This document shows positions 14,554 through 23,773 of a stretch of 64,000 bases of DNA, in pieces; the first letter of the stretch is position 1, and every line of letters begins with the position of its first letter. The position numbers and the translations under genes were made by a program. This DNA is from Bin87 sp965262485 (GTDB lineage: Bacteria > Chloroflexota > Dehalococcoidia > Lucifugimonadales > UBA3495), in the NCBI GenBank assembly GCA_965262485.1, contig OZ253540.1:1426001-1490000 (forward strand), in the 5' to 3' direction. The notes under the pieces are model-generated. The model worked only from the letters and a program-made list of their open reading frames with translations. It was not told where the DNA came from and made no database searches.

Positions 14554-16551
14554 ATGAGCAATAATCGCTGGATCCGCAACAGTCTCATCTATCTGCTCAT
14601 CATTATCGGAGTCATCGTAGTTTTCTACACGCTGATTCCGAGCTTCGGTAGTAGCGAACAACTTTCTATTACCGATGTCTTCAACGATGTGCGGAGTGGC
14701 AAGGTTGACCAGATCATCGTGGATGGTGAAAAACTCACCGTCATCCATCGGTCTGTCATCGGTGGGCAAGCCACCAAGTACACGAGCCGTATCGGCGAAA
14801 ACGCCGATTTCTATACGCTGCTCAGCGAAGCCGTCGACCTTGAACGCCTCACCAGCCCGCCCAATGTGGTTTACAAAGGCTCCGGCGGATTCGGCAGCAT
14901 CTTCGGCATCCTGCTCAACTTCCTGCCCCTGATATTCTTCGGCGGACTCATCCTGTTGATGATGCGCCAGGCCCAGGGATCCAACAATCAGACCATGAGC
15001 TTCGGGCGCAGCCGCGCTCGCATGATGCCGTTCAACCGGCCCTCGGTTACGTTCAACGACGTGGCCGGCGTGGACGAAGCCAAAGCCGAGCTGGAAGAAG
15101 TCGTCGATTTCCTCAAATACCCCGAACGCTTCCTGGCTCTCGGCGCCCGTATTCCCAAGGGCGTGCTCCTGGTTGGGCCTCCCGGCACCGGAAAAACACT
15201 GCTGGCGCGGGCCGTCGCTGGCGAAGCCGGCGTGCCGTTCTTCCATATCTCCGGTAGCGAATTCGTCGAGATGTTCGTTGGCGTCGGCGCGGCCCGCGTC
15301 CGTGACCTGTTTGAACAGGCCAAGCGCAATGCTCCGTGCATCCTCTTCGTTGACGAAATCGACGCCGTCGGCCGCCACCGCGGCGCCGGCCTGGGTGGTG
15401 GACACGACGAACGCGAGCAAACCCTCAACCAGATCCTGGTTGAAATGGACGGCTTTGAAACCAACACCAACATCATCGTAATCGCCGCCACCAACCGGCC
15501 CGACATCCTGGACCCCGCCCTGCTCCGCCCCGGTCGCTTCGACCGCCGCGTAACGCTGGACCTTCCCGACGTTGTCGGTCGCGGCGCCATCCTGAAAGTC
15601 CACATCGCGGGTAAACCCCTGTCCAATGAAATCAAAATTGAGATCGTCGCCCGCGAGACTCCCGGATTCAGCGGCGCCGACCTGTCCAACCTGGTCAATG
15701 AGGCCGCGCTCCTCGCCGCCCGCAAGAACCAGTCCAGCATCTTTATGGCCGACTTTGAGGAAGCCATCGAGCGCGTGATCGCCGGCCCCGAACGCAAGAG
15801 CCGTGTCATCAGTCAACGCGAAAAAGAAATGACCGCCTACCACGAAGCCGGTCATGCCCTCGTCGCCTGGCTGCTTCCCCACGCCGACCGCGTCCACAAA
15901 ATCAGCATCGTCTCCCGCGGCAACATGGGTGGACACACCACGTTGCTCCCCGATGAAGACCGTTATCTCTGGACCAAGAACCAGTTCCAGGACATGCTCG
16001 GCGTCATGATGGGAGGTCGGGTCGCCGAAGAGTTGATCTTTGACGAAGTTACCACCGGAGCCAGCAACGACATTGAACGCGCCACCAAAACCGCCCTCGG
16101 CATGGTCAAACGCTACGGCATGTCCTCCAGCCTCGGCCCGCGCACCTTCGGCAAACGGGAAGAGCTGGTGTTCCTGGGGCGCGAAATCAGCGAAGAACGG
16201 GACTACGGCGACAAAATCGCAGAAGAGATTGATGTCGAAGTGCGCCACCTTATCAACAGCGCCTACCGGCAGGCCCAGCAGCACCTGATCGATTACAAAC
16301 CCAAGCTGGTTCAAATCGCCGAATATCTCATCGAGCACGAGGCTATCTCCGGAGATGCCTTGCACCGTCTCTTTAATGACGACCCGCCCGGCATTGAACC
16401 GGAACCCGCCCGACCAATGCCGGCGCCATCGCCATACGCGCCGCCGGCCCCTCCGGTCACCCACGGAGACCCGCTCCCCAACCCGGCCCCTTCATTCGGC
16501 AGTTCGGCCACTAACGATCCAGCATCTGGAGTGCCGCCCGCCGCCGACTAG
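14554..16551 (+). CDS. ftsH: ATP-dependent zinc metalloprotease FtsH
   Basis: A 665-residue membrane-anchored AAA+ protease. TM1 covers about residues 10-29, an external domain follows, and TM2 is about 115-136. The AAA module has Walker A GPPGTGKT near 208-215, Walker B ILFVDEID and an SRH with RPGRFDRR. The protease domain has the zinc motif HEAGH at about 430-434. The C-terminus is a Pro-rich tail typical of low-complexity extensions. CAGGAG precedes ATG 14554. It removes misassembled membrane proteins and regulators; hflK and hflC, encoding its usual partners, follow 750 bases downstream. Confidence 0.97.
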   Translation: MSNNRWIRNSLIYLLIIIGVIVVFYTLIPSFGSSEQLSITDVFNDVRSGKVDQIIVDGEKLTVIHRSVIGGQATKYTSRIGENADFYTLLSEAVDLERLTSPPNVVYKGSGGFGSIFGILLNFLPLIFFGGLILLMMRQAQGSNNQTMSFGRSRARMMPFNRPSVTFNDVAGVDEAKAELEEVVDFLKYPERFLALGARIPKGVLLVGPPGTGKTLLARAVAGEAGVPFFHISGSEFVEMFVGVGAARVRDLFEQAKRNAPCILFVDEIDAVGRHRGAGLGGGHDEREQTLNQILVEMDGFETNTNIIVIAATNRPDILDPALLRPGRFDRRVTLDLPDVVGRGAILKVHIAGKPLSNEIKIEIVARETPGFSGADLSNLVNEAALLAARKNQSSIFMADFEEAIERVIAGPERKSRVISQREKEMTAYHEAGHALVAWLLPHADRVHKISIVSRGNMGGHTTLLPDEDRYLWTKNQFQDMLGVMMGGRVAEELIFDEVTTGASNDIERATKTALGMVKRYGMSSSLGPRTFGKREELVFLGREISEERDYGDKIAEEIDVEVRHLINSAYRQAQQHLIDYKPKLVQIAEYLIEHEAISGDALHRLFNDDPPGIEPEPARPMPAPSPYAPPAPPVTHGDPLPNPAPSFGSSATNDPASGVPPAAD

Positions 16552-16571
16552 CCTGCCGCGCCACCTAACTG

Positions 16572-16612
16572 CATCCCCCTCTCCCTCTCGATGGGAGAGG
16601 GTTGGGGTGAGG
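16572..16612. repeat. Family C hairpin after ftsH
   Basis: CCCCTCTCCC (with TCTCGAT loop) GGGAGAGGG followed by TTGGGGTGAGGG. The hairpin lies between the convergent ends of ftsH and the small minus-strand gene and could act as a transcript end. Confidence 0.65.
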
Positions 16613-16630
16613 GTGAAAACCCCGCCGACG

Positions 16631-16954
16631 TTAAGACGTGGACGACTCCCCGCCGCTCGAATCCTCTTCCAGGGGCAGGCTGCGGTAATACAACCCCCAC
16701 TCCTGCATCAGGTTCTCCACCCGCGGGTCTTTCAGTGCGACCAACTCACGAAAGAACCCTGCCATAGCGTGGGCCGGCCGTAGTTCATCGCTGCATACCC
16801 AGCTCCGGTCGCCCGGCACGACGTAGATGAGGCCGCTCTGGTGCGGACACGAAACCTGAACCCGCGCCATGTCTTCGCCCGCCTTTACCGTCACACCCTG
16901 CGACGACGCCCCGGAGTCCACGCTCCCAGAAGAAAATCCCAGCGGTGCTGTCAT
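16631..16954 (-). CDS. Small protein of unknown function
   Basis: A 107-residue product from ATG 16954, preceded by GAGGA at about 10 bases; a longer reading from 16987 adds 11 residues. It starts with a Ser/Gly-rich segment, then SCPHQSGLIYVVPGDRSWVCSDE containing two Cys, and ends in an acidic Ser-rich tail. No family recognised. It lies between ftsH and hflK on the opposite strand. Expression is not certain. Confidence 0.5.
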   Translation of the reverse strand: MTAPLGFSSGSVDSGASSQGVTVKAGEDMARVQVSCPHQSGLIYVVPGDRSWVCSDELRPAHAMAGFFRELVALKDPRVENLMQEWGLYYRSLPLEEDSSGGESSTS

Positions 16955-17156
16955 TGGTTCAACATCCTCACCTTGTACGTTTATCACCCGTTACGAAACC
17001 CGAGCCTGGCATCCGGTTAACTCACCCCAACCGGCATTTCGTGCCGCCGGAAGGAGCCGAGTCCAGTCGTCCATGCGGAGTCGCCCGTGAGTTCACCGGG
17101 GCCAAAATGTCCTGACGTCGGGCGAACGACATTATAAACCACGTCCCGGACAATAG

Positions 17157-17165
17157 TGTTATACT
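17157..17165 (+). promoter_or_regulatory. Extended -10 promoter for hflK-hflC
   Basis: TGTTATACT is an extended -10 (TG-N-TATACT), about 125 bases before hflK. The -35 is weak. The rest of the 300-base gap 16988-17292 shows no gene. Confidence 0.45.
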
Positions 17166-17292
17166 GGCAAAGCCATTCGGCGAGGGCCAAATTGGGCACT
17201 CGCTGCGGTGCAACTCCCACACTCTCACCACTCCCGGAAGTTGCCCACGCCACCCAATCACAGCATCTAATAGCTGAAAGGAACCAATATTT

Positions 17293-18384
17293 ATGTTCAA
17301 CCCCGGCGGAGGCCAGCAGCCACCTCGACAACCTGAGTTCGACTTTGACCAGATTATCGGTCGTATCCGGGGCATCTTCGGTGGAGCGGGAGGTCGATTC
17401 GGCAGCGTTAACTTCACCGTTATTATCGTCGCTATCGTTGCGTTGGTCGTGGTCATCTGGGCTGCCACCGGTGTGTACACCATCAGCCCCGGTGAAAATG
17501 CGTCATTGCGCCTGTTTGGCGCGGTTCAGGGCGAGCCAATTACCCAGGAAGGTCTCCACTGGTGGTGGCCCGGTCCGGTAGGCAAAACCGACGTTGTCCT
17601 GGTTACCCAGACCCGTCGTATGGAGCTGGGTTTCCGGTCTAACGATGCCGCCGTCAATACCCCGTTCCTGGAAGAAGCCCTCATGATTTCCGGCGACCTT
17701 AACATCGTTGACGTTCAGATGGTGGTGCAATACCGCATCAGCAACCTCAACAATTTCCTGTTCAAGGTTGATGATCCGGGCGAGCAGATTCGTGGCATCC
17801 CCGAAGGTCGCCCCGACGGTCGCACCCTCAAGGACGGCGCCGAAGCCGCCCTCCGTCTCGTGGTGGGCCAACGCTCCATCGACGACGTGCTGGTCCGAGG
17901 GCGCGAACTGGTGGAAACCGATACCAGAGCCCGTTTGCAGGCCATCCTCAACGAGTATGAGGCCGGTATCGAGGTTATCACCGTCCAGCTCCAGGACGTC
18001 AAGGCGCCCGAAGAAGTGCGCGACGCCTTCGACGACGTGCTGCGAGGCCGCCAGGAACGGGAAACCCTCATCAACCAGGCCCGATCCTACCAGGAAGATA
18101 TTCTTCCCCGAGCCAACGGTGACGCCGCACGCATCATTGAAGAGGCAGAAGCTTTCCGCCAATCCCGTATCGAAACCGCCAACGGTGAAAGCCTGCGCTT
18201 CCTGGCGGTGCTCACAGAGTACCGAAACTCGCCCGAAGTTACACGTCAACGCCTTTACCTGGAAGCCATGGATAACGTGCTGCCCAGCGTTAGAAAGGTT
18301 ATCCTTGGCCCCGGCACCAACCCGGTACTGATTCTGGGACAGGACGGCAACATCATCCCCGCCCCCGTCGGCCCCAACCCCTAG
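17293..18384 (+). CDS. hflK: SPFH/band 7 protein HflK
   Basis: A 363-residue member of the HflK group. A Gly/Pro-rich N-terminal stretch (residues 1-30) precedes one membrane segment at about 43-60, followed by the SPFH domain starting YTISPGENASLRLFG and containing GLHWWWPGP. A long charged helix around TRARLQAILNEYEAGIEVI and a C-terminal region typical of HflK follow. HflK pairs with HflC into a membrane ring that encloses FtsH and modulates it. AGGAACC lies just before ATG 17293. HflC starts 61 bases downstream. Confidence 0.9.
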   Translation: MFNPGGGQQPPRQPEFDFDQIIGRIRGIFGGAGGRFGSVNFTVIIVAIVALVVVIWAATGVYTISPGENASLRLFGAVQGEPITQEGLHWWWPGPVGKTDVVLVTQTRRMELGFRSNDAAVNTPFLEEALMISGDLNIVDVQMVVQYRISNLNNFLFKVDDPGEQIRGIPEGRPDGRTLKDGAEAALRLVVGQRSIDDVLVRGRELVETDTRARLQAILNEYEAGIEVITVQLQDVKAPEEVRDAFDDVLRGRQERETLINQARSYQEDILPRANGDAARIIEEAEAFRQSRIETANGESLRFLAVLTEYRNSPEVTRQRLYLEAMDNVLPSVRKVILGPGTNPVLILGQDGNIIPAPVGPNP

Positions 18385-18445
18385 TAGTAGCAATTCAACA
18401 CCGCGTTTCCGCTACTGACCGTCCACCCTTTCGGAGAATCCCCCA

Positions 18446-19390
18446 ATGCGCAAACTCATCATCGCCGCCGTCATCATCATCGTCGCCTTAGTTGTGCTGC
18501 GTCAATCGCTTTACGTTGTTGATGTGACGGAACAGGTCATCATCCTGCGCTTCGGCGAGGTGGTGAATACTCGAGAATCTCCCGGACTCAACGTCAAACT
18601 TCCCTTCGTCGACACCGTCGTCAGACTGGACCGCCGCGTGCTCCGCATTGACGCCCCTCCGGTGTCCATGCCCGACCGGGACAAAGAGAACCTGGTCATC
18701 GACATCTACGCCCGCTACCGAATCACCGATCCGGTTCAGTTCCGCAAAACTCTCCAAAACGAACTCAATGCCCGCAGCCGCCTGGGTGACATCGTCACCT
18801 CCACCCTGCGCGACCGCGTAGCCCTGCGTGATCGCACCGACATCATCGGGGCCAAACCCCTGCTCGACGACGATGGAGTACCCATAATCGATATCGAAGG
18901 ATTACCGTTGGTTGAAGGGCAGGAAACCCGCACCGAGATCCTGGGCGAAGTGCTCGATGCCGTCCGGGAAACCGCCGGTCCCGACAATTTCGGTATCGAA
19001 ATCATTGACGTGCGTATCAAACGCGCCGACTTCCCCCAGGCTGTTACTGCATCCATTTTCAACAGAATGCGCGCCGAGCGTGACCGTATCGCGGCCCGTT
19101 TCCGCGCCCAGGGTGCGGAGGAAGACCGCAAGATTCGCGCCGCCACTGACCGTGAGCGCGACGTTATCCTGGCAGTGGCTCAGCGCGAGTCCAACCGGGT
19201 CCGCGGTGAGGGTGAGGCCGAAGCCATCCGCATCCTCGCCGAAGCCTTGAACAGCGACCCCGAATTTTTCGCTTTCCGCAGAAGCCTCCTATCCTACCAG
19301 ATTCAGATCAGGGGTCAGGACACCATAGTCTTCTCCGCAGATTCGCCGCTGTTCCGGTACCTGCCGGGACCCGATGGCGTTACAGAGTAA
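18446..19390 (+). CDS. hflC: SPFH/band 7 protein HflC
   Basis: A 314-residue HflC protein: one N-terminal membrane segment (about residues 3-20), then VVDVTEQVIILRFGEVV as the start of the band 7 domain, GLNVKLPFVDTV, and DVRIKRADFP with the following NRMRAERDRIAARFRAQG helix typical of HflC. Pairs with HflK. A strong hairpin terminator follows 40 bases after the stop. Confidence 0.93.
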   Translation: MRKLIIAAVIIIVALVVLRQSLYVVDVTEQVIILRFGEVVNTRESPGLNVKLPFVDTVVRLDRRVLRIDAPPVSMPDRDKENLVIDIYARYRITDPVQFRKTLQNELNARSRLGDIVTSTLRDRVALRDRTDIIGAKPLLDDDGVPIIDIEGLPLVEGQETRTEILGEVLDAVRETAGPDNFGIEIIDVRIKRADFPQAVTASIFNRMRAERDRIAARFRAQGAEEDRKIRAATDRERDVILAVAQRESNRVRGEGEAEAIRILAEALNSDPEFFAFRRSLLSYQIQIRGQDTIVFSADSPLFRYLPGPDGVTE

Positions 19391-19430
19391 GACAACTCCG
19401 CAAATTGGGTCCAACCGCGTCTTGCAAACG

Positions 19431-19466
19431 TACCGGAGGGGCGACGTAATCGTCGCCCCTCCGGTA
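19431..19466. terminator. Bidirectional terminator between hflC and the aldolase gene
   Basis: TACCGGAGGGGCGACG and CGTCGCCCCTCCGGTA form a perfect 16-pair stem with a TAAT loop, followed by TTT on the plus strand. It lies between convergent genes. Confidence 0.85.
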
Positions 19467-19495
19467 TTTGCCAACTCTGGGCTCAGTTGAAAAAG

Positions 19496-20359
19496 CTATC
19501 TTCCAGAGATACGGCGTCCTTCCTCCAGGCCCCCGGCGGTTCGCGTGGGTGCGGTAATCAGGATGCTGAAACCCTGCTCCAGTCGCATCGGCACTTCCGC
19601 CGCCGTGCAGCCCACCGCGCAGGGGACACCGGCGTTCTGGCAGATCCCCAAAATCCGCAGCAGCATCTCCTGAACCTCCGGATGCCCGGCGTTGCCACGG
19701 TGTCCCAGCGCCACCGACATATCGCCAGGCCCGGCCCATATCGCGCCGATGCCCTTCACCTCCCGCAGAATGTCCGGCAGGTTGTTGGCCCCCGTTGGCT
19801 CCTCCACAATGCCCATCAGCAACAGGTTGCCGTCGGGATCGATGGGCCAAATGTCGGCGGCGTCATAATACTCGGTTGACGACAATCCCCAGTACCGGGG
19901 AGCAATCCGCTGCCACCAGCCCCGTTCGCCCCGCGGCTCAAAGTCGGCCACACCGGGAACCTGCGGATAACGCGCCGCCCGCACCGCCGACATCGCGCCC
20001 TCCACCGTGTCCAGGTGGGGCAGAATCAGGCCGTACACGCCGGTGTCCAGCGCCTGCTTGATGACCCACTGGTTCTGCTCCCGGGTGTTGGGCGGAATAC
20101 GCACAATCGGCGTCGGGTCGGCCTGCAAACCACCGCCATCGGACACTCGTTTCCGGTTCAGCAAAAATTGCAGCGACGTTCGCAGGTTGTTGAACGATAA
20201 CCCCTCGTGTTCCATCTCGATCATTACCAGGTCATAGTCCGAATCGGCAAAATAAGTCATCTCATCCAGATTGCCGTTCCAGATGAGGCCGGTGCCAAAC
20301 ACCGGCTTCCCCTCTTCCAGCAACTGAATCGCCTTGTTGTAACGTGTCGTAGCGGGCAT
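19496..20359 (-). CDS. HpcH/HpaI-family aldolase or citrate lyase-like protein
   Basis: ATG 20359 follows AAGGAGG, so the 287-residue form is preferred to the longer frame. The TIM-barrel family motifs are present: FGTGLIWNG at the N-terminus, DYDLVMIEMEHEG with the metal Glu, RIPPNTREQ, GVYGLILPHLDTVE and AIWAGPGDMSVALGH. Members cleave 2-keto-3-hydroxy acids; the substrate here is unknown. No pathway partners are adjacent. Confidence 0.85.
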   Translation of the reverse strand: MPATTRYNKAIQLLEEGKPVFGTGLIWNGNLDEMTYFADSDYDLVMIEMEHEGLSFNNLRTSLQFLLNRKRVSDGGGLQADPTPIVRIPPNTREQNQWVIKQALDTGVYGLILPHLDTVEGAMSAVRAARYPQVPGVADFEPRGERGWWQRIAPRYWGLSSTEYYDAADIWPIDPDGNLLLMGIVEEPTGANNLPDILREVKGIGAIWAGPGDMSVALGHRGNAGHPEVQEMLLRILGICQNAGVPCAVGCTAAEVPMRLEQGFSILITAPTRTAGGLEEGRRISGR

Positions 20360-20427
20360 ATTTTCTGCCTCCTTAGGGTTTGCGGCACCTTGAGGTAGTG
20401 TTCTGTTTGAAGTGATCACGGCGTCGC

Positions 20428-21291
20428 TTATACTGGCGTGAAAATAGTTTCGTCGCTCATTCGGGTTTCAAGTGTCCGCATTATTTGGTCCAGCTCGATA
20501 TTGGGTTCCACCTGCAAGCCGAGAGCAGCGCGTATTCCGTCAGCGTCGGTACTGAGCCGGCGGTGCAGTTCCAGCCGGAAGCCAGACTCCCGTTCTTCCG
20601 CGCGGTAAGCATGGATGTGCATTGCGTCCCCAATGACGGGGGGCTCCGCAAGATGGCTGAAACTGAATTCTCGCGTCATATAGTCAAGCAGACGGTCTTG
20701 GACGACCAAGGTCAGTTTGCGATTTACGTACTGAAAAGTTTGTATTTTATGATGCAATTGCATAAGGATGGTTTTTGCGGTCATTTTCCAATTCATGCCA
20801 AACGGCTTGATGATATTCTCTTCGTTATCGCTCCTGGGAACGCCGAGTTCCTTCAAGGTCCTTTGACGCTCTGGCCATAATGCGCCGGTGGTATCCAGAG
20901 TTTGCAGTTCAACCCCTACGAAATCCTTGGCGTTCCCTCCTCTTGCAGACACGATAAAGTAATCCACGCTGCCGCCGGGCACCGGAACTTCAGAGATGAG
21001 GTGTAGTTCGTTGCCCGGCTGATGGCTCGTTAGCAACTGAAGGCAGTCCACGAAGATTTGCCTACGCTCGAGCAAGCGTGCCGGGCAAATCACGATGAGG
21101 TCATTGCGGCGTCCGTAGTTAACCGCGCAGGTTCCTATGGATATTTCGGGTGCGCTTTTGCGAACCTTGTAACACCGTCGGCCAGTGTACGGGCAGCCCT
21201 GCTCTGCGACAATATTATGCCAATTGGTTGCCGTGGCGCCGATGGGGTTCCCGAACAGTTCTACAATTGCACTCATAATAATCTCTGACAC
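20428..21291 (-). CDS. NotI-like type II restriction endonuclease
   Basis: A 287-residue protein beginning MSEIIMSAIVELFG. Four cysteines (C33, C40, C55, C69) sit in the N-terminal part with CPYTGRRCYKVRKS, as in the Cys4 iron-binding fold of NotI. SVDYFIVSARGG with D110 and FVGVELQTLD with E128 and Q130 fit the D...ExQ active site I associate with NotI. It overlaps the 3' end of the adjacent methyltransferase gene by 19 bases (8 bases if the second Met is used), a normal restriction-modification layout. Specificity is unknown. The pair looks less GC-rich than its surroundings, which suggests transfer. Confidence 0.75.
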   Translation of the reverse strand: MSEIIMSAIVELFGNPIGATATNWHNIVAEQGCPYTGRRCYKVRKSAPEISIGTCAVNYGRRNDLIVICPARLLERRQIFVDCLQLLTSHQPGNELHLISEVPVPGGSVDYFIVSARGGNAKDFVGVELQTLDTTGALWPERQRTLKELGVPRSDNEENIIKPFGMNWKMTAKTILMQLHHKIQTFQYVNRKLTLVVQDRLLDYMTREFSFSHLAEPPVIGDAMHIHAYRAEERESGFRLELHRRLSTDADGIRAALGLQVEPNIELDQIMRTLETRMSDETIFTPV

Positions 21292-22460
21292 CGGCGGGCA
21301 GCATATTCCAAGTACTGCAAAGAGCAGTCCACGCCCACTGACTGTCGCCCGAATGCCCCGGCAACCGCAAGGGTTGTTCCAGTGCCGCAGAAGGGGTCGA
21401 GGACCATGCCGTCAGGTGGGCAGGTGGCAAGTATGGGGATCCGACACAACTCGGCAGGGTAAGCCGCAAAGTGCAGTTTGCGCCTCTGGGTGTCCTCTGG
21501 GATTATGTCCCACACGTCAGCAGGCTTGCTGCCTTTTGGATGGCAACGGATGATATAAAATCCTTTGTCGCGCAATTCCTTGGCCCGACCTGACACCCGC
21601 GCGCTATTGGAATGTGTCGCTCTCTGGTTGCCCCGTATAATCATTCGGAAGTCCGCCACCAGACCATCACGGATTTCGTCAAGTATATTGTCAAGGGCCG
21701 CCCGAGCCGCCGCTTTTTCTGCATCGGAAAGATCAATCGACTGCTCAATCTGTCTGCGGTAACGGACGCCAGATACCCCGGTTGCGGAAACAACTGAGCC
21801 GTTCTCAACCCGGGCCGGACGTGGCCGCAATCGGATGGCGTCAGCGTCGTAATAGTAACCGTTGGGCTGCTTGACAAAATGAAACAAGTTTTCGTGAATG
21901 TTGCCCAGCCGATCCTTGGTATTGTCCATACCGCTTTTTACTTTATTCCATATAATACTATTCCTCATCACCCAACCGTTGTGGTCAATGAGCCGAAATG
22001 CCATACGCCACGGTATGCCGGCTAGTCCCTTGTCGTTGTAAGTGTCGCCAATGTTCAGCCAGAAAGACCCGGTGGGCTTCAGAACCCGCTTGACCTCCAA
22101 AAACACGACTTCCAGAGCGCGCACATAGTCTTCGCGGTCCGTCTCCCGCCCGATTCCGCCACTGTCGTATTCGCGCTTGCCCCAATAAGGGGGCGAGGTC
22201 ATCACGCAGTCAATTGTACTCGCGGGTATGTTGGTCAGAACTTTCGCCGCGTCACCGTGCAACAGTAGCGGTGCCAAACTGCTGGCTGCTTGATATTCCA
22301 CAAAAGCCTTGCGATGCCCGGCGATGATGATGGGCCAATCACGGCCACCCACGCTGTACTGCGGCATATCACCGAGTTGACGCGCGATTGGAGCAGTTGC
22401 CTGTCCCATAGCTTTTTGGAGCGCCCGCTCGTGAACCGGACGGGAGGCAGAGTTCGACAT
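21273..22460 (-). CDS. Type II DNA methyltransferase (beta class, N4-C or N6-A)
   Basis: A 395-residue methyltransferase. Motif IV TSPPYW is at residues 88-93, and motif I-type DPFCGTGTT is near the C-terminus (about 359-367), the order of the beta class. SPPYW favours N4-cytosine methylation. A central insert (about 200-300) probably carries the recognition region. It is followed by the NotI-like nuclease gene with overlap and should protect the nuclease's site. Confidence 0.88.
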   Translation of the reverse strand: MSNSASRPVHERALQKAMGQATAPIARQLGDMPQYSVGGRDWPIIIAGHRKAFVEYQAASSLAPLLLHGDAAKVLTNIPASTIDCVMTSPPYWGKREYDSGGIGRETDREDYVRALEVVFLEVKRVLKPTGSFWLNIGDTYNDKGLAGIPWRMAFRLIDHNGWVMRNSIIWNKVKSGMDNTKDRLGNIHENLFHFVKQPNGYYYDADAIRLRPRPARVENGSVVSATGVSGVRYRRQIEQSIDLSDAEKAAARAALDNILDEIRDGLVADFRMIIRGNQRATHSNSARVSGRAKELRDKGFYIIRCHPKGSKPADVWDIIPEDTQRRKLHFAAYPAELCRIPILATCPPDGMVLDPFCGTGTTLAVAGAFGRQSVGVDCSLQYLEYAARRCQRLL

Positions 22461-22490
22461 ATTAATCCACTCTCTCTTTACTAACTTGTA

Positions 22491-23759
22491 CTACCCACTG
22501 GTCAACGCGGCCCGAAACTCGGCGTCGTTTTCGTGCGGGCCGACCACTGCCAGCCGGAACGCCTGGAGCGAGATCAGTCGCTCTGCGGTTCGCAACACGT
22601 CGGTTGGCGTCACCGCGTCGATGCGCGAGGCAGTTTCATCCGGCGTGGTTACTTCTCCCAATAACAATTCCTGCGACGACAGCCAGGCCGCCACCGCCCG
22701 CGAGTCTTCCATCCGCATCAGCAGCCGGCCCTTGATGTACTCTCGAACCTTATGCACCTCGGTGTCCGGAACCAGCTCCAGCAACCCCAGCAACTCCGTG
22801 CGGGTCGCCTGCACTGCTTCCGCAGCTCGAGCCGGCTCCGTCCCGCAGGACACCACCAATGCGCCGCAGTCCCGGTAACTGCTCAAGGCGCTGTGCACGT
22901 CGTACGTGATTCCAAGGTTCTCACGCAGGTTCTGGAACAGCCGGCTGCTCATCCCATCCCCCAGCACACCGTTCAACACCGTCGCCGCATAGCGGTCGGG
23001 ATCGGTCATCATCAAACCCGGCATCCCGATGCACAGGTTGGTGTCTTCGGCCGGCCGAGAATCCAGCAGAATGGTCGGCGCGTCGTCGGCCGGCGCGACG
23101 ACCGGTTCCCAACCCAGGGATTCCCCGGGCATCCAGTCTGCCGTAGCCTCGGCCAGCATACCCACCGCCGTATCATGATCCAGCGCGCCGGCAATACTGA
23201 TGACCGTGTTGTTGGGCCGGTACTGCCGTTCCATGTACTGGCGCACGTCCTCCAACCCGATAGCGCTCACCGTCTGTGGTTCTCCGCCAACGTCCCGTCC
23301 CATGGCCTGCCCGGGCCAGATGGCGCGGTCGATCAACAGAGCGCAAACCTCGGCCGGGTAGTCATTGGTCATTCGCAATTCATCGAGAATGACCTCCCGC
23401 TCTTTCTCCATTTCCGTGGGGTTCAGCAGCGGATGACGCACCAGGTCGATGATTACCGGCAACGCCCGGTCGGCGTACACGCTGGCAACTTTGCACCAGA
23501 ACGAGGTCATTTCCCGGTCGGTGGCCGCATTCATCATGCCGCCCACGCCTTCCACGGCTTCCGAGATGGCCAGAGCGGTCGGCCAGCTTCGGGTGCCCTT
23601 GAACGGCAGGTGCTCCAGGAAGTGCGACAATCCGGCCAGCTCGGAGGGTTCGTACCGTGAGCCCGCCCCAACCGATATGAACATGGAAACGCTGCGGGTG
23701 TGTGGCATCTCTGCCGTTAACACCCGCAAACCGTTGTTCAGAACCGTGCGGCGATACAC
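22491..23759 (-). CDS. M16-family zinc peptidase
   Basis: A 422-residue insulinase/processing-peptidase-like protein. The inverted zinc motif HFLEH is at residues 46-50 (H46, E49, H50), with a downstream Glu in the EREVILDELRM region. The second half has the inactive repeat typical of M16. It is close to the YmxG/PqqL-type bacterial single-domain group. A GTG start at 23759 is 14 bases after the stop of the MBL hydrolase, implying co-transcription. Confidence 0.9.
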   Translation of the reverse strand: MYRRTVLNNGLRVLTAEMPHTRSVSMFISVGAGSRYEPSELAGLSHFLEHLPFKGTRSWPTALAISEAVEGVGGMMNAATDREMTSFWCKVASVYADRALPVIIDLVRHPLLNPTEMEKEREVILDELRMTNDYPAEVCALLIDRAIWPGQAMGRDVGGEPQTVSAIGLEDVRQYMERQYRPNNTVISIAGALDHDTAVGMLAEATADWMPGESLGWEPVVAPADDAPTILLDSRPAEDTNLCIGMPGLMMTDPDRYAATVLNGVLGDGMSSRLFQNLRENLGITYDVHSALSSYRDCGALVVSCGTEPARAAEAVQATRTELLGLLELVPDTEVHKVREYIKGRLLMRMEDSRAVAAWLSSQELLLGEVTTPDETASRIDAVTPTDVLRTAERLISLQAFRLAVVGPHENDAEFRAALTSG

Positions 23760-23773
23760 GAAATTTGCGGCGA

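Noticed and set aside
14518..16464. Very long open frame on the minus strand opposite ftsH (648 codons).
   Set aside because: It is the mirror of ftsH in a GC-rich genome; the plus strand has the full set of FtsH motifs and a ribosome site.
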